This document shows, piece after piece, positions 25,501-40,500 of a stretch of 64,000 bases of DNA. Every line of letters begins with the position of its first letter. The stretch's first letter is position 1. The notes under the pieces are model-generated. The model did no database searches and was not told where the DNA came from. It saw only the letters and a list, made by a program, of their open reading frames with translations. A program made the position numbers and the translations under genes. Origin of the DNA: Echinometra lucunter (Eukaryota > Echinodermata > Echinoidea > Camarodonta > Echinometridae); the NCBI GenBank assembly GCA_029962745.1, contig CM057157.1, positions 8,348,977 through 8,412,976 on the forward strand, in the 5' to 3' direction.

Positions 25501-28500
25501 ACTTCCCTGACAATTTCTCATTGCAAATATTAAAAGAAATCTGCATATATTGGTCAAAATAGACAAAAAAATCGAAAGAATGTACATAACGCGCTATTGA
25601 CTTTGATTGCTGAAATTAGAGCCACACTTTTGAAAACTCAGAAAATCCCAAAATATGCATATAGTATCGTGCTAAAACCATGTGTTCCAGAAAAAACAAA
25701 TAGTTTTTCGGAATGATTTTCATAACACAGATGGGGTCAATTGGGAGAAAGTTCATGTAAATACCTTTAAATCCACTATAATGACACGTGTGCGCTCTTT
25801 TTATTTCAAGTTATTTCATAAAGCAATAGGTTTGAATGATTTCTTGTATGAAATTAAAAGGACGGACTCCCCTAACTGTTCATTTTGTAGCAGTGACCCG
25901 GAAACCTATATACATCTTTTTATTGAATGTCCTGTTGTAAAACCCATTTGGGATGAAACTATGAAAGTTATTATTCAGGAAACCAGAAAGCCTGATCTAC
26001 AGAATGTTTCAAAATTTGAAAAGATGTTCGGTTATAGTGAAGATAAATTCCTTACATATATTTAAAATAATAAACTTTCTCCAATTCTTGTGGCATTCGA
26101 GCACCGCACAGTTGCGACCTGAACTTCCCTGACAATTTCTCATTGCAAATATCAAAAGAAATCTGCATATATTGGTCAAAATAGACAAAAAAATCGAAAG
26201 AATGTACATAACGCGCTATTGACTTTGATTGATGAAATTAGAGCCACACTTTTGAAAACTCAGAAAATCCAAAAATTTGCATATGGTATCGTGCTAAAAC
26301 CACGTGCTCCAGAAAAACAAATAGTTTTTCGGAATGATTTTCATAACACAGATGGGGTCAATTGGGAGGAAGTTCATGCAAATACCTTTAAATCCACTAT
26401 AATGACACGTATGCGCTCTTTTTATTTCAAGTTATTTCATAAAGCAATAGGTTTGAATGATTTCTTGTATGAAATTAAAAGGACGGACTCCCCTAACTGT
26501 TCATTTTGTAGCAGTGACCCGGAAACCTATATACATCTTTTTATTGAATGTTCTGTTGTAAAACCCATTTTGGATGAAACTATGAAAGTTATTATTCAGG
26601 AAACCAGAAAGCCTGATCTACAGAATGTTTCAAAATTTGAAAAGATGTTCGGTTATAGTGAAGATAAATTCCTTACATAATTATATTTAAAATAATAAAC
26701 TTTCTCCAATTCTTGTGGCATTCGAGCACCGCACAGTTGCGACCTGAACTTCCCTGACAATTTCTCATTGCAAATATCAAAAGAAATCTGCATATATTGG
26801 TCAAAATAGACCAAAAAAAATCGAAAGAATGTACATAACGCGCTATTAACTTTGATTGATGAAATTAGAGCCACACTTTTGAAAACTCAGAAAATCCAAA
26901 AATTTGCATATGGTATCGTGCTAAAACCATGTGCTCCAGAAAAACAAATAGTTTTTCGGAATGATTTTCATAACACAGATGGGGTCAATTGGGAGGAAGT
27001 TCCTGCAAATAACTTTAAATCCACTGTAATGACACGTATGCGCTCTTTTTATTTCAAGTTATTTCATAAAGCAATAGGTTTGAATGATTTCTTGTATGAA
27101 ATTAAAAGGACGGACTCCCCTAACTGTTCATTTTGTAGCAGTGACCCGGAAACCTATATACATCTTTTTATAGAATGTCCTGTTGTAAAACCCATTTTGG
27201 ATGAAACTATGAAAGTTATTATTCAGGAAACCAGAAAGCCTGATCTACAGAATGTTTCAAAATTTGAAAAGATGTTCGGTTATAGTGAAGATAAATTCCT
27301 TACATATATTTAAAATAATAAACTTTCTCCAATTCTTGTGGCATTTGAGCCCGCACAGCTGCGACCTGAACTTCCCTGACAATTTCTCATTGCAAATATT
27401 AAAAGAAATCTGCATATATTGGTCAACATAGACAAAAAATCGAAAGAATGTACATAACGCGCTATTGACTTTGATTGATGAAATTAGAGCCACACTTTTG
27501 AAAACTCAGAAAATCCCAAAATATGCATATGGTATCGTGCTAAAGCCATGTGTTCCAGAAAAACAAATAGTTTTTCGGAATGATTTTCATAACACAGATG
27601 GGGTCAATTGGGAGAAAGTTCATGTAAATACCTTTAAATCCACTATAATGACACGTGTGCGCTCTTTTTATTTCAAGTTATTTCATAAAGCAATAGGTTT
27701 GAATGATTTCTTGTATGAAATTAAAAGGACGGACTCCCCTAACTGTTCATTTTGTAGCAGTGACCCGGAAACCTATATACATCTTTTTATTGAATGTCCT
27801 GTTGTAAAACCCATTTTGGATGAAACTATGAAAGTTATTATTCAGGAAACCAGAAAGCCTGATCTACAGAATGTTTCAAAATTTGAAAAGATGTTCGGTT
27901 ATAGTGAAGATGAATTCCTTACATATATTTGTTTCTTTTACTTAAATATATTTATATTTTTAAATTCCAGAATAAATCACCAACTTTTGACAGTTGTAAA
28001 GCATATATCACTATTAACAAAGATATTGAATATCGTATTGCCAAGAAAAATAATAAACTTCCAACTCATTTTCGGAAATGGACATTTAAGTTATAAGTAA
28101 TCTTATTGTTACTGATTTCTATAACTAAAACGTTACTTTAGTGTGTCCCTCTGTGGATGAAAAGGAACTTTTAATGTCACTTGTAACCTCACATGGTAAC
28201 TATGGAAACCGAATTTTTATGACCATTTTCATTTTTGTTAGTTGTACATACTTAGTAAGCAAAATTGCCCATTTTATCCCTCTGCTACTGCACACTTGCC
28301 TTTACTATATTATAGGGGATGAGTATGTAGAAGAGACGAAGTGCACTGCCATAATTACTTGTCAATTACTTGTTAATTACTTTTAGATATGCTGCATTGT
28401 TTCCGATGTATACTATTAATGTGTATTGCTGCTTTATTTTATTTACTTTTTTCCTTTTTTTTTTTCTTTTTTTAAATCGTTTGTTTTGAGTTATCTGTGA

Positions 28501-31500
28501 TTTGTTATCAGAAAATCATGAAAACCCAATAAAACTTTTAAAAAAAATTATATCAACATGCATGTAGTTTAAAGGTAATTCACTTTACAATAACAATGAA
28601 TATTAATCATAATAAATCCAGTACTTCTTTAGAGTTCATGATTCACGATGAATAATGTCCTTGTGGTCATAGAGTTCATCAGATAGGTCACTTGGAGTTC
28701 TTCCATCATAAATCTTGGTTTCTTCATAATCAATCAGTTATTCAAGGAATGTGTATGCAATACTCATAATTCCTTCCAGAAATATTATATCCAGGCAGGT
28801 AAATGGAATAAACACTTTAATTAAAACAAAGTACGAAACAAATGTAAGAGAAAATAATTACCGTAAATGTCAGGAAATCACTAAAAGTAATGTATGGAGT
28901 ACACAATGAACAGTGCTCAACTGTAGCTTTAATAGGCTGAGTAAAAGGATATTGAAATTGCAAAAGTATGATTTTGATTGATAATGCACTACTGAGGTAG
29001 TGTTTATTTTCAATTAATGTCACCTATAACCTCCTTGTTTTGTTGTCGTTGTTTATCTGCCATATCTATCTGGTGGTCTGATGTGTCTGCCGTATTTGGT
29101 AGTGTACCCATAGTCTGGTTGGGCAGTGGCGTTACGTTTGCTGGGAGAATGGGGAGGGGTCGGGGTGGGTTTATGTTGTCATGGGGATCAGTAGTAGTCT
29201 GTTCGCTGTCATGGTCTTCATTCAAAGGGTTCAGACTGTCTTTTGTTTTGATAAGATCTTTGCGATTTCGTCGGTAGTCTACGCCTTCAGGTCTAACGAT
29301 ATATGAGCGTGGTTCTTTACACACGCTGACAACAACAGCTTTCTGCCAAATTTTTAGGATTTCTTGGGTTGCGCATCCTATAATATCTCCAGGGGATAGA
29401 TTGTGGAGAGTTTGTGTTTTCCGATCATAGAAAACTTTCTGTGTGGCTTGTTGTTTCATCAGTTTTATGTTCACGCCCTTTTGCGTTTTAGGTTTTAGAA
29501 ACCTTTTGTTAGTTGGGAGGGGTGTTCTTGTTCTCCGTCCCATGAGGAGATGGGCTGGGGAGGCGTCTAAGCCTTCTAGAGGGGTATTGCGATATTGCAT
29601 GAGAGCAAGGTGTATATCGCTTGCTTTGCGCATCATATTTTTTGCAATTTTGACAGCGCTTTCAGCTTTTCCATTGGATTTAGGGTATCCAGGGGAGCTG
29701 GTTACGTGTTTGAATTTGTAATCTGCACTGAATTTGGCGAATTCACTTGACGCATAGCAAGGACCGTTGTCTGATACAAACTCGCATGGTATCCCATATC
29801 AAGCAAAATGCGCTTTGCAATGCTTTATGAGTGATGTTGCTGTCATATTTTTTAGTTCGCAAAGTTCAAAGAAACTTGAGTAGTAGTCGACGAGGATTAA
29901 ATGGTACTTTCCATTTAACTCAAAGATATCTGAGCCGACTTTCTCCATGGTTGGTCTGGTTTCGTGTGACCAATCATTGGTTCATTTGCATTGTCTTGCT
30001 TGTAAGTGTTACAAGTTTCACATGCAGCGATTGTGTCTGCAATTTGTGCTGACATGCCAGGCCGGTAGATAATGTCGCGCACCAATTTCTTGGTCTTTTC
30101 TATTCCTTGATGTGCGTGACCATGTACCTTTCTTTGATTTTGGTATGATTATTCGCGCATCTTTGCATAAGATGTCGTTTTCAACTGTAACTCTCGGTAC
30201 TCCCAGTATTGTCGAATTTCTTCATCGACTTCTCTTTTTTCATTTGGCCATCCAGCCATGATGGTTTTGCGGAGTTTTTGCAACACTTGGTCTTTTTCAG
30301 TTTCATTTCTTATTTCTTCCATTCTTTCATCCGCAATGGGGAGCTTGTCAATGATGCATATGGGTATCTCTTCCATATCGATATCATCGCTTTGTTCAGC
30401 AAGGAAGTTTCTGCTAAGGCAATCTGCAATGAATCGGTTAATGCCCTTTTCGTATGTTACACGCAAGTCATATTTTTGCAGATTTAGTATCATTTTTTGT
30501 AATCGCGGCGGCGATGCATGTAGTGGTTTTTTGAAGATAGCTTAAAGCGGCTTATGATCGGTTTCAACTTCCACTGTGCGCCCAAATATATATTGGTGAA
30601 ATTTCTTACAACCAAATACAATGGCGCCTAACTCCTTTTCGATCTGCATATCGGGTTTGCGCATCTGAGAATGCTTTCGATGCATATGCAACTGGATGTC
30701 CATTTTGAAGTAGGACTGCACCTGTGCCTGATTGAGATGCATCTACACTCAGTTTAACTGGTTTGTTAACATCAGAGTACATCAGCACTGGGGCATTTAT
30801 CACTGCTTCTTTTGGTGATTGGAAGCTTTTTTTCTTTTTGTTCATCCCAATGCCATGTTACGTCTTTTTCTTACAGTACTCTGAGTGGTGCCGATCTCTC
30901 TGACAAGTTAGGGATAAACTTTCCCAAGTAGTTAACCATTCCCAAGAACTGTTTTGAAGGGTAGGCATCGTTGCGATTGCCTCTACTTTTGGGGGCTCTG
31001 GGGAGCGTTTCATGAAGAGTTTGGTCGGTGAAAATCACCGACAAATGTCATAAGCTACTGAAAATACTCGCATCTGATTGGCTGAAAGTAAATTAGTCGG
31101 TGAAAACCACCGACTAATTGTTTCATGAAACGCCCCCCTGGTTTGAGGCCTTCTTGTGATATGATGTGTCCCATGTAAGTTACCTGTGTTTGCCTGATAT
31201 GACATTTGTCTGGGTTGAGCTCGATGCCTCTTTCTTTGCACATGTCTATATAGTACTTGCCTCAACCTTTGATCATGGACACTTTTGGATGGGCCATATA
31301 TGAGAATGTCATCTACCACAACCTCGACACCTTCTATGTCACTGAACACGTCGGTCATTTGGTACTTATATCGGCCGTGTGGCGTATTGAATTTTAGGAG
31401 CTTTGAGCTCCCTTCATCTAATGGAATCTGCCAAAAACCGCTATTAGCATCTAATGTGCTAAAAACTTGTGCGCCTTGGAGTCTTGCCCTCGTTGCGTCG

Positions 31501-34500
31501 TCTCTGATGCTTACTACGATCCTGTCTTTGATTAGACCATCTCGTTAATGTTCAAAAGCACATGATTTCGCCTTTTTCTTTAAGTCAGTAACGAACTGAT
31601 CAAATGATTCTCCTTCCAGTTGGAATCTTGTGTTGCGTAAGTGCCTCTCAAATGTGATATTGTCTGCGGCTCAAAGTGCTTCGTGAATTTTTCCAACAAT
31701 TCTTTCAGAGTTGGAGTTGTATCACTGGTTTCCGATTCACTTGCAGTCACACCATCTCTTGTAGATGAAGATTGACTCTCAAAGGTGAAAGTGTTGTATA
31801 TGTCCAATGCCTCTTCACCAATGATGTGAAGTAGGGTTGAGGTTTGAACCTTTGAGTCTTTTTTGTCGAGCCCGCTAACAGTCATATACAGGTTGAAACG
31901 CTGCTTCCATTTTTTTTTCCAGTTATCGTTGATATTGCCTTGCAAAGAAAAGGCTTCTTTCTGGTGGTCGCATGCCATCCATGTTCTACCCTATAACAGT
32001 CAGGACTTTACTCTGACACCATGTTAAGTTCCACTCACAAAATTAATATGGAGGCTGTTGGAGACACGTCTTTATGCTTTGACTATTATATTGGAACTAA
32101 CTTACACTTGTACATTTACTTTCACTTTAGTATAGATGGAGAGAATTTCATAGAAATGTTTTGTTCTGACCAGTGGACAACTTATCACATTGTGTGGTCA
32201 GTTGATTCACAATGAGTATAGTCTTGGAATTTAGACTAGTATGATTGCTAATCATAACACATGTATGGTACATGTACATGTATGTTTGAAAAGTAATTCC
32301 GGCCATAAAAATAATGTTAGCCTGGTATAGGGAGGCACAGTCTGGTGTTGTGACAGATCGCGTGACTCTTACTCTTTTTATCATGATGAATTCTGTATTG
32401 ATCAATAAACTTGATTACAATCACATGATCATCTATCGAACTATATCAGGTGACATTCGCCTTTCAAAGCTGACCTTGTTGATGTGGTCTACACTCTAAC
32501 CAATCCAACTTCTGTCAATTTCTGTCAAGTTCAAATAATTTAACAAATTGAGTGCAACAGTACTATTAAATGTACACACTTAAAGATGTACACATCAAAT
32601 AGTGCTTTGTCAATTGTTAGTCGTTCATTTAAATCTTAAATAAAGTTATAAAGCTGAATTCAAAGGCAGATATCTTTTTTGTGACAAAACATTTTTTTTT
32701 CTTTTTACAGGTTGCTGCTGAGCCAATGTATCCGGTATAAAAAGATGAATAAATCCGGTGTCATCTGCATAGCAATGACAAGATTTTTCCAGGAAACTAA
32801 ATGTTTGTAAACAGATTACCAGTACATGTGCATGTACATAGAGTAAATAACAGAGAGCCCAACCGTGACCCAAAAGGCACTGGGAAATAATCAGATATGG
32901 TATCATCAATGTTGATGTGTTGATGTCTATCTGCCAAATATGACTCGATCCATATAAAAATAACACCATTAATGCCAAAGCCATTATTCAGTGATTCCAA
33001 ATTTCCAACAAGCAAGGATGATGTATGGTATCAAAAGTACTACTCAAGACCAATATAGTGACCTTCTGATTATCATGGCCATCAGTATAATCACTTGTGA
33101 TTTTTAAGAATATGGTTTTGCTGCTGTGGAAACTCTGTAAGCTGCCTGATTAATAGGCTGAAGTGGATTGCAATTAAGGTGTTTCAGAGTTTGCTGGTAG
33201 GCGGTACCTTCAACCAACTTAGATATACATACATGTACATGTATACTTTACATTACCTTACACTAAAATGAAGTACAAATATAAAACTGGTTTTATTGGG
33301 GTCATTTATCTTACTTCTAAAATTCACACACGTTTCCATGTGCATACATGTATTTGCGTAGGCTAAGATGACTAGTATAAGGCAATAAGATAGGAAATTA
33401 TTATTTTTTCATCATTATTGAAAGGTAAGAGTGCATTTCTTCAATTGAAAGAATAGAAATGGGTCCTCCCTTTACATGTAATTAACCCATACATTCTTTC
33501 AATCATCAATGCCCATTTCTGTATCTTCATCACGATGCAAACACACAAAGTACATGTGATTCTATCATGCTCACAAATCCTCTTGTATCAAAGCAGTTAG
33601 GAGTATGTTTCCACATCTTATCAAAATATAATGTATGAAAATCTGACATACTGACCAACATCTTCAGAAAATATTGGAAAACTATACTGTGAAGTACCAT
33701 GTATAATAGAGTATGACCTGTAAGTTAACTTACCTGATAGGCAACATAATCGATGTGCTTGAAGAATATGTCTTGTTCATAGATGGCATACAGTTTATTG
33801 CTCTGTGGGTAAGCCTTGGAGTCATAGTCTGCCACCCAGTCTTTCAGGAATAAATGTTCAAAGGCTTCACGATTTCCCTCATAGAAACTGTTCAGAGAGA
33901 ACTGGCTCCTTCCAAATTCAACAAGCTACATGTATGAGGAAAACAAGAAGCTCTTACTCATAAGATAATTTTAGAAAAATGAACAAAACAAAACACACAA
34001 AGAAATGAACTAAACAAAACATGAATCTGTCAATTTATAACAAATGTCAGCAATCCCCATCGAGAAAATGTTCATACAGAGTAGATTCTGCATCGTCTGT
34101 TGTTCAAGTCCTTTAACTAGTAACAGTATGTACAGTGTACTGTAAAATCTGTAGAAACCTGTAAAATCTTTTTCACATTTTAATAACAAATTTGGAATGA
34201 GTCAAAGAGCGCAATTCAAAATCTGTATATGTGTACAAATTTAAAAAAAAAAATTACTTTATCTGAGAAACATTATGGATGTTTAAATTTAAAAAAAAAA
34301 AAACAGAAACTTATTTTGAGAGCCATTTTTTTTATACAGCATGTAACTTAAAATATGGGCAATTCTTTGTGTCCATCATGAAAATTTACTGAATATTCAC
34401 TCTGATTATTTAGAAACTGTACTTTGTAAAACATATCTTCATGAAAAATACCAGGAAGGACCTTTACCTTCAAAGGCACAAATAAATTTGTTTCCAGTAC

Positions 34501-37500
34501 TTTTAGTTCCTTTCAAGACTCAATGAAGCAAATGAATTAGACCATATTTCCTGAACCTTGACATAATTCATTGTTTTATATTAAATTCATGAAAGAACAA
34601 GTTCTACACACCCTTCTGTAAAACAGATCTTTTCTTTCATCCAGGAAGAAGGGATATGTCTGCTATATCTCAATGGCTCAGTATAACAATCAAGACATCT
34701 ATAATTTGCAATGAATTTTCAACCTGTATATCCCTTCTGTCTCTCTCTTTCAATCTTGTACATGTATGTGGGCATTCATCAAGTTTCATTGATCCATGAG
34801 CATTATCCCTGCCATTTATAAAAAGCAACTTGTCAGGTTAGAATTTGCCTTAAAGTCTGTGTGTGACATGGCATTTACAGGACACTATGTAGATTTACCG
34901 ACAGGGTGATTGCTTGCTACCATTTTTGAATCATGAAGAATGAGGAACTAGACAATTAAAACAACAACAACATGCCATCTGCAGTGATGACTAAAGAAAG
35001 ATCCCACATTGCACTGAAAGACGTGCGAGAACAGACTTCTGAAAAGAGTTGCCAAAAGAACCAAACAGACCTTACACACAGACACTACCTAGATCAGGAA
35101 GTAAATGCTGTGTGCCTAGATCCTTTGATTCTAATTTCCCTGGAAAACATGGAAGTGTCCATTTGACAAAACCACAATCCACATTTCCTTCCAGTACAAT
35201 ACATTGAACTGTCTGTTTAAGGGCGTGCAGAGGAAATATTTTGGCACAAACTTTTGGGTTGAGTTCAGACCACTTTTACAATATTCCCTCCAATTTCCTA
35301 TTTAAATTCTTGATTCAATGGAAAGAGCATGACATTTATTATATAATATAAGTACATGTACATGTACAATGTACATGAGCTGTTTTTTTTATATATATAT
35401 ACTACAACTAGAGTTTTCAAATCATGATTTATGGTTTCAAATTCATCTTGGAAGCATTTAAATAGCATTATGGTCAATCAATTTCAAACTTTTCTCATCC
35501 AAATTCAAAGCTTTTGCAAATTTTCGTAAAGTTGTCATTTCATTTAACATTGCATGGTCACATGATCACGCAACACACACATGAGTGCATTTAAATTCAT
35601 TTTGGAGCATCCAAGGAGGTACATTTACCTGGAGAGTCACAAAGATGATCTTGAGGAGTTGGACAAGTAGCTTCCAAGGCTTGCGGCCTCGTTTCTTGTA
35701 CTTGAAATAGGTATTCATGAAGAAGTACTTGAGCTCCAAGCGCATCTCCTGCCTACTCCCCAACAACGATTCACCAAAGACATCATCTTCCTCTAGATAT
35801 GATGTAGGTGAGCCCCCAACGCAATTATCGTTCTGGTTGTTGCCGTAGTTCTCATGGTTGCACTCCAACTGGCCAATTCTGTTGATGGATCTGGAGCTGC
35901 CTCCTCCACGGGCTGCCTGCGCTGCCAAAGTGTTCATGGTTCGGGCTGTGGACAATAACAATTAATATCACTGTTGCTTGCATGCATGCTCTAAACAGAA
36001 ATATGATCCCCTGTTAACTGTTTCAATCTTATTTTGAGTTCTGGTTACAAGATTATTTTTGATGACCCAAAGTACCAAACTGATTTCTTTTGATCATGCA
36101 GACGATGGATGAGCAAAAGAACTCTTTATACATGTACATGTATGTTTGGTTTGATTTGGTTTGTTTCAAACAGAAGAAAAAATAAATTATTGGAAATCAT
36201 TCACTGAGAAACACAACTGAAATGAGACCAAACTGATATTTATGGTGGTAAATGGATCACACTATCAGAGATATATGTAAGTGTGAGTTCACAGGTCAGA
36301 ATCACAAGCTTGTGAATGAAAACTAATACAGGGGAGTATTGGTATTGTTACAGCTTCTTATTTTTAGCTGCAGTAAATTTTTTTTTTTTTTAGTTGTCAT
36401 TAATATTCTCATTACCGGTATCACCTATTTATATATTTGGCAAAAAAAAAAAAAAAAACCCCACAGAATTCAACAGTAAATACGAAGTGCATGGTATAAA
36501 TACATTTATCTTAAGAATTGATAGAGAAAGAGAAGGAAATGTGAAGTACATGTACATGTAAACTGTATAGTACAAGCACACTTTATAGAGTCGATGAAGA
36601 AATGGCTTCATATGGGCCAGAATTCACAACTTTTTTTTAAGTGAAATCCTTCATTATTGCCCGGAGGCATGTGAAACCCCATACACAATGTACACTGTAG
36701 GTTACCATGAAGAAAAATTTCACAGTGAACCCAATTTCTTATACAAGTATGACACTAAAAATGTTCAAGACGGTGTTCTACATAGTAGTTCTCAAATGAA
36801 ACTACCAGAGATATCTTGTTCTACTTTTCTTAACCTGATGTTGCTACTTCCTGATCAGCTTTAAATACACTCTAAAACGAATGAGTGGATGGATGAAATT
36901 CACTATTCACTATTCACTATTTCACAGGAGTGAAATAGGGTTTTAGCACTTGGAATTAAGACTGGGAAATGTATATGTATTCTCAAACTAGTTCATCATA
37001 CAGACTGCTACCTAAACAACAGTGCTCATTATGCGGCATAAATCGTCGCTGAATTCACGAAGTGGCACGCGTGACCGCAGATGCGCGAAATCACTTTTGA
37101 GTAAAACGCGATTTAAGATTTTATCTGTTTTTCAACAGCTCATTGCCATTTGTTATGAAGTTAAGCTGTATGATTCAAGCACAGATAGAAAGCCAAGTAT
37201 CTACTCTCGCCTTCCATGTGGAATCGTACTCAAACTAAGTTCAAATCTTAACACAGTAAAGCTTCAAACGCAGGTGTCGTTTTGTCGTTTTGTTGCTTCA
37301 GCGTAGAAAGAATCCACGAAGTGTCACTTCGTGTAGAAAGCAAGTACGATATTGCGCACCAAAAAAATGTCACGAACCGGCACAAGCGCTAGTGTCGCGC
37401 TACAGCACAAGAAAAAAAATTCACGAACCGGCACAAGCGCGCGCCGTTCGGAGTTTTCTGTACAGTACTCAATGGCGCGTAACCGCGCGCACCCTTGTGC

Positions 37501-40500
37501 CGGTTCGTAGATTTTTTTTTTAATGTTGATTTTCAGGCTAGTGTCGTTTTTGCACTTTAATTATCTCTTTAATTAGAGAGAATTGGGTTCTAAAATTTTG
37601 TGAAATGAAAGACCATGGCCAGAGAATGATAAAACTGAAAATAACTCAAAATTGACTTTGGACGCAATTTTGGGGGTTTGTGCCACTTCAGCGACGAAAT
37701 GGTGACCGCTGACATCTACAGATCTTCTATCAGGGAGCAATCAGTCATAATACATGTAAGTCATAACAAATATGTAAACAGGCTTAAGTTCATGGAAGGA
37801 GCAATGAACTCAATTTTTGTGGGGTTGGGCTAGGGCAGGAAGTTCAACCAATTGCTGAAGTAGCTGATCTCTACGAGTTGGAACATAATTGGGCTGGACC
37901 CCCAGATACGTATCATGATCAACTAAGTTAATAGACCGAAAATTCTGTCTCAAAAATCCGTCGTTAGCCTCTTAAGCAAGGTTCCCACATAGCCGAGTTG
38001 GAGTCTCGAGTTGTGGCGAGCTGGCGCGAGCTTGAACTTGCGTAAACTCGCATGAAATTTACTAATTTTATGAGGTATGCACAAGTGATTCTTACGACCC
38101 AACATCGAGTTTACTTCGATAGCTGTACGAGTAAACCGAGCGCGATACGAGTTAACAGAGCGCAATACGAGTCACACCGAGTTTGGTATGAGTTGTGATG
38201 ACCTGCATACGACTTGTACCGATCGATCAACGAGTTATCAAGATCTCGTTACGAGTGTCGAGAGCTTTCTACGAATTTCCGATATACGACCGAAGAAGCT
38301 GAAAATGCATGTTTCGTTTTTCTTTCCTTTTTTGGGGGGGGAGGGGGGCGCTTGAATAAATTCAATTATTCATTTCCATTTCAAATAAAAGCAATCAAAA
38401 CATCAAACATAATAATAAGTCACTGTACAATAATCTAATGACTTGAATTATAAAATAAAGAGTATACAAAGCGTAACTATGTTTGGGTTTCATTTTTTAA
38501 AAGAAAACGTCGTGTGGAAATCAAGGAGGGATCCAGTGAAAAGAAGGGCTTGTAATGTGGATCCCTCTGATAATTTCAAACATAGCTTATAATTCTAAAA
38601 ACATATCAATAAAATTATATCTACAAAAGACGAAAGGTATAGCTTTTCTATTTTATTTCAATTTTGTTGTATATACAATAGCAAATTGTAGATTCACAAT
38701 TTAAAGACTTAAGTGTTACGACTATTATCTCAGTTGCAAAAGCGAAAAGAATATAAGAAGAATGACATACATAAGAAAAGGAAATTAGAATATATAAACT
38801 GTACAAAAGCATAAGAAAACGGAGGAATAGGGTATAAGTATGGGAGTGGGCTTTAAAATTATTATTGTGCTTTAATTTTTTCTATTCCATTTAAATTATC
38901 TCCACTGCATCATATGGGGTTTTAATTTTAAAGTTGATTTGGTGTCATATCCTTTGTTGATGGGTAAGGTAATCTGTTTATACAACAAGAAGTACTGTCA
39001 AACCTGTAGAATTAACCCTATTTAGATCGGGGGCGGGGGGAGGGATTCTAAGGCCCCGGCCTTTAGACAATTTTCGCCTCGCAATTAGATCCACATTATT
39101 TTCACACCATGCCACTTTCTGACTTTTTCCTTTCAAGTCTTGTGCATTGTTTACGCCAAGTTTATGAAAATCGGTTGTACCGTTTAAACCGAGTCATGTA
39201 ATATTTTGTGACCCTATGTCAGCCCCAAACTTAGAACATCTGAGGTTTGTGTACAAAACGACTGGAAAACTGCATTTCATTTCTCCTTTATCACCAGAAA
39301 CTTTACTTTAAGCTGTTATTACCACCTATTCTAACCTAACAGTGGTCCACATAATACCCCGAAACAGCAAACTTAAAGAAAAAATAATAAAAAAAAGTTG
39401 AAAGTCAAAAACATACTCATGATATTTATAAGTAATAGAATACATAAGAATTGAAATCATTTTCTTCTTTTTTTTCCTTTCTCATATTTGCTTAGGTCCA
39501 TGGTTTGATCCAAGTTGTCCTGCGATACCTCTCTTAGAAATTTTGCACAGACCTCTAAAATCGCGTCAAGAATACAAATCAAACATTATTTTATGTGAAT
39601 CTTTATTTTGTCATTTAATATTCTCAAATACATATTTCGACTGATAATTAAGTTATGAAAGTTTACTGAGATGAAAGTTCTTTTGTAAATGTAACAAATA
39701 TTATCATGAAAGAAAAATGAAAGTGATTTCAGTGCTGATGTATTCTATTGTCTTTATTAATACCTTATGTATATTTTTGTTTTAAACTCGCGTATCCTTG
39801 AAGGTGGCGAGTTATTACGAGTTATAAAGAGTGCCGTGCGAGCTGGTTACGAGTGATGAGAGTATATTACGAGTTTAAGAGAGTTTAAGCGAGTTGAGCT
39901 CGAGTTACGAGTTGCTAAAAAAAAAAGTGGGAACCTTATGTAAGGTTCTTACTTAGCCGAGTTATATTGGCGAGTTATGGCGAGTTTTTGCGAAGTTGCC
40001 TTAAAGAGGTACTCGCAATAACTCTTCTTGTAACTAGGGATAACTCGCCACAACTCGGCACGGCTCGGCCTAACGTGTTGCAGCTCCGCGCTGCTCTCCC
40101 TGAAGTGGCGAGCAGTTCCAAAATTTTTGAACAGTGTGAAAATTTTTACTGACACCTCAAAACTAAGTTTGGGGCTGACATGAGGTCACAAAATATTACA
40201 TGACTCGGTTTAAACGGTACAACCAATTTTCATAAACTTGGTGTGAACAATGCACAAAACTTGAAAGGAAAAGTTAGAAAGTGGCATGGTGTGAAAATAA
40301 TGTAGTGGATCTAATTGCGCGGCGAAAATTGTCTGAAGGCCAGGGCCTTAGAATCCCTCCCCCAGCCCCCGATCTAAATAGGGTTAATTCTACAGGCTTG
40401 ACAGTACTTCTTGTTGTATAAACAGATTACCTTACCCATCAACAAAGGATATGACACCAAATCAACTTTAAAATAAAAACCCCATATGATGCAGAGTTAT

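Larger units (their letters stand above)
19158..28548 (+). mobile_element. Tx1/L1-like LINE, broken
   Basis: A plus-strand non-LTR retrotransposon with ORF1 (19305-20237), ORF2 endonuclease (21173-21925), reverse transcriptase (about 22714-24928) and a cysteine-histidine C-terminus (25620-28100), ending CCCAATAAAACTTTT plus an A-run at about 28548. The 5' edge near 19158 is inferred from a shift to GC-richer sequence; TTATAT next to both ends may be its target duplication. It carries a stop and a frameshift in ORF1, several breaks in ORF2, a 788 bp MITE and four tandem copies of its C-terminal segment. Confidence 0.8.
18666..32259 (-). mobile_element. Ty3/gypsy retrotransposon split by a LINE
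   Basis: Related LTRs lie at 18666-18874 and 32022-32259, both starting TGTTAAG and ending ATAACA, in the same orientation. CATGT flanks both outer ends (18661-18665 and 32260-32264), a 5 bp target duplication. On the minus strand the order is 5' LTR, primer-binding site, gag, deletion, reverse transcriptase, RNase H, integrase, then a plus-strand LINE of about 9.4 kb, then a polypurine tract and 3' LTR. The LINE therefore inserted into a resident gypsy copy inside mucolipin intron 3. The gypsy copy is dead, with frameshifts, an internal deletion and a MITE in pol. Confidence 0.9.

Noticed and set aside
25399..27493. Repeated minus-strand frames starting MYILSIFLSILTN or MALISSIKVNS
   Set aside because: They are antisense to the LINE C-terminal tandem units and repeat only because the units do.
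34972..35166. 64-codon plus-strand frame in mucolipin intron 2
   Set aside because: No homology, splice or composition support; length is expected by chance.
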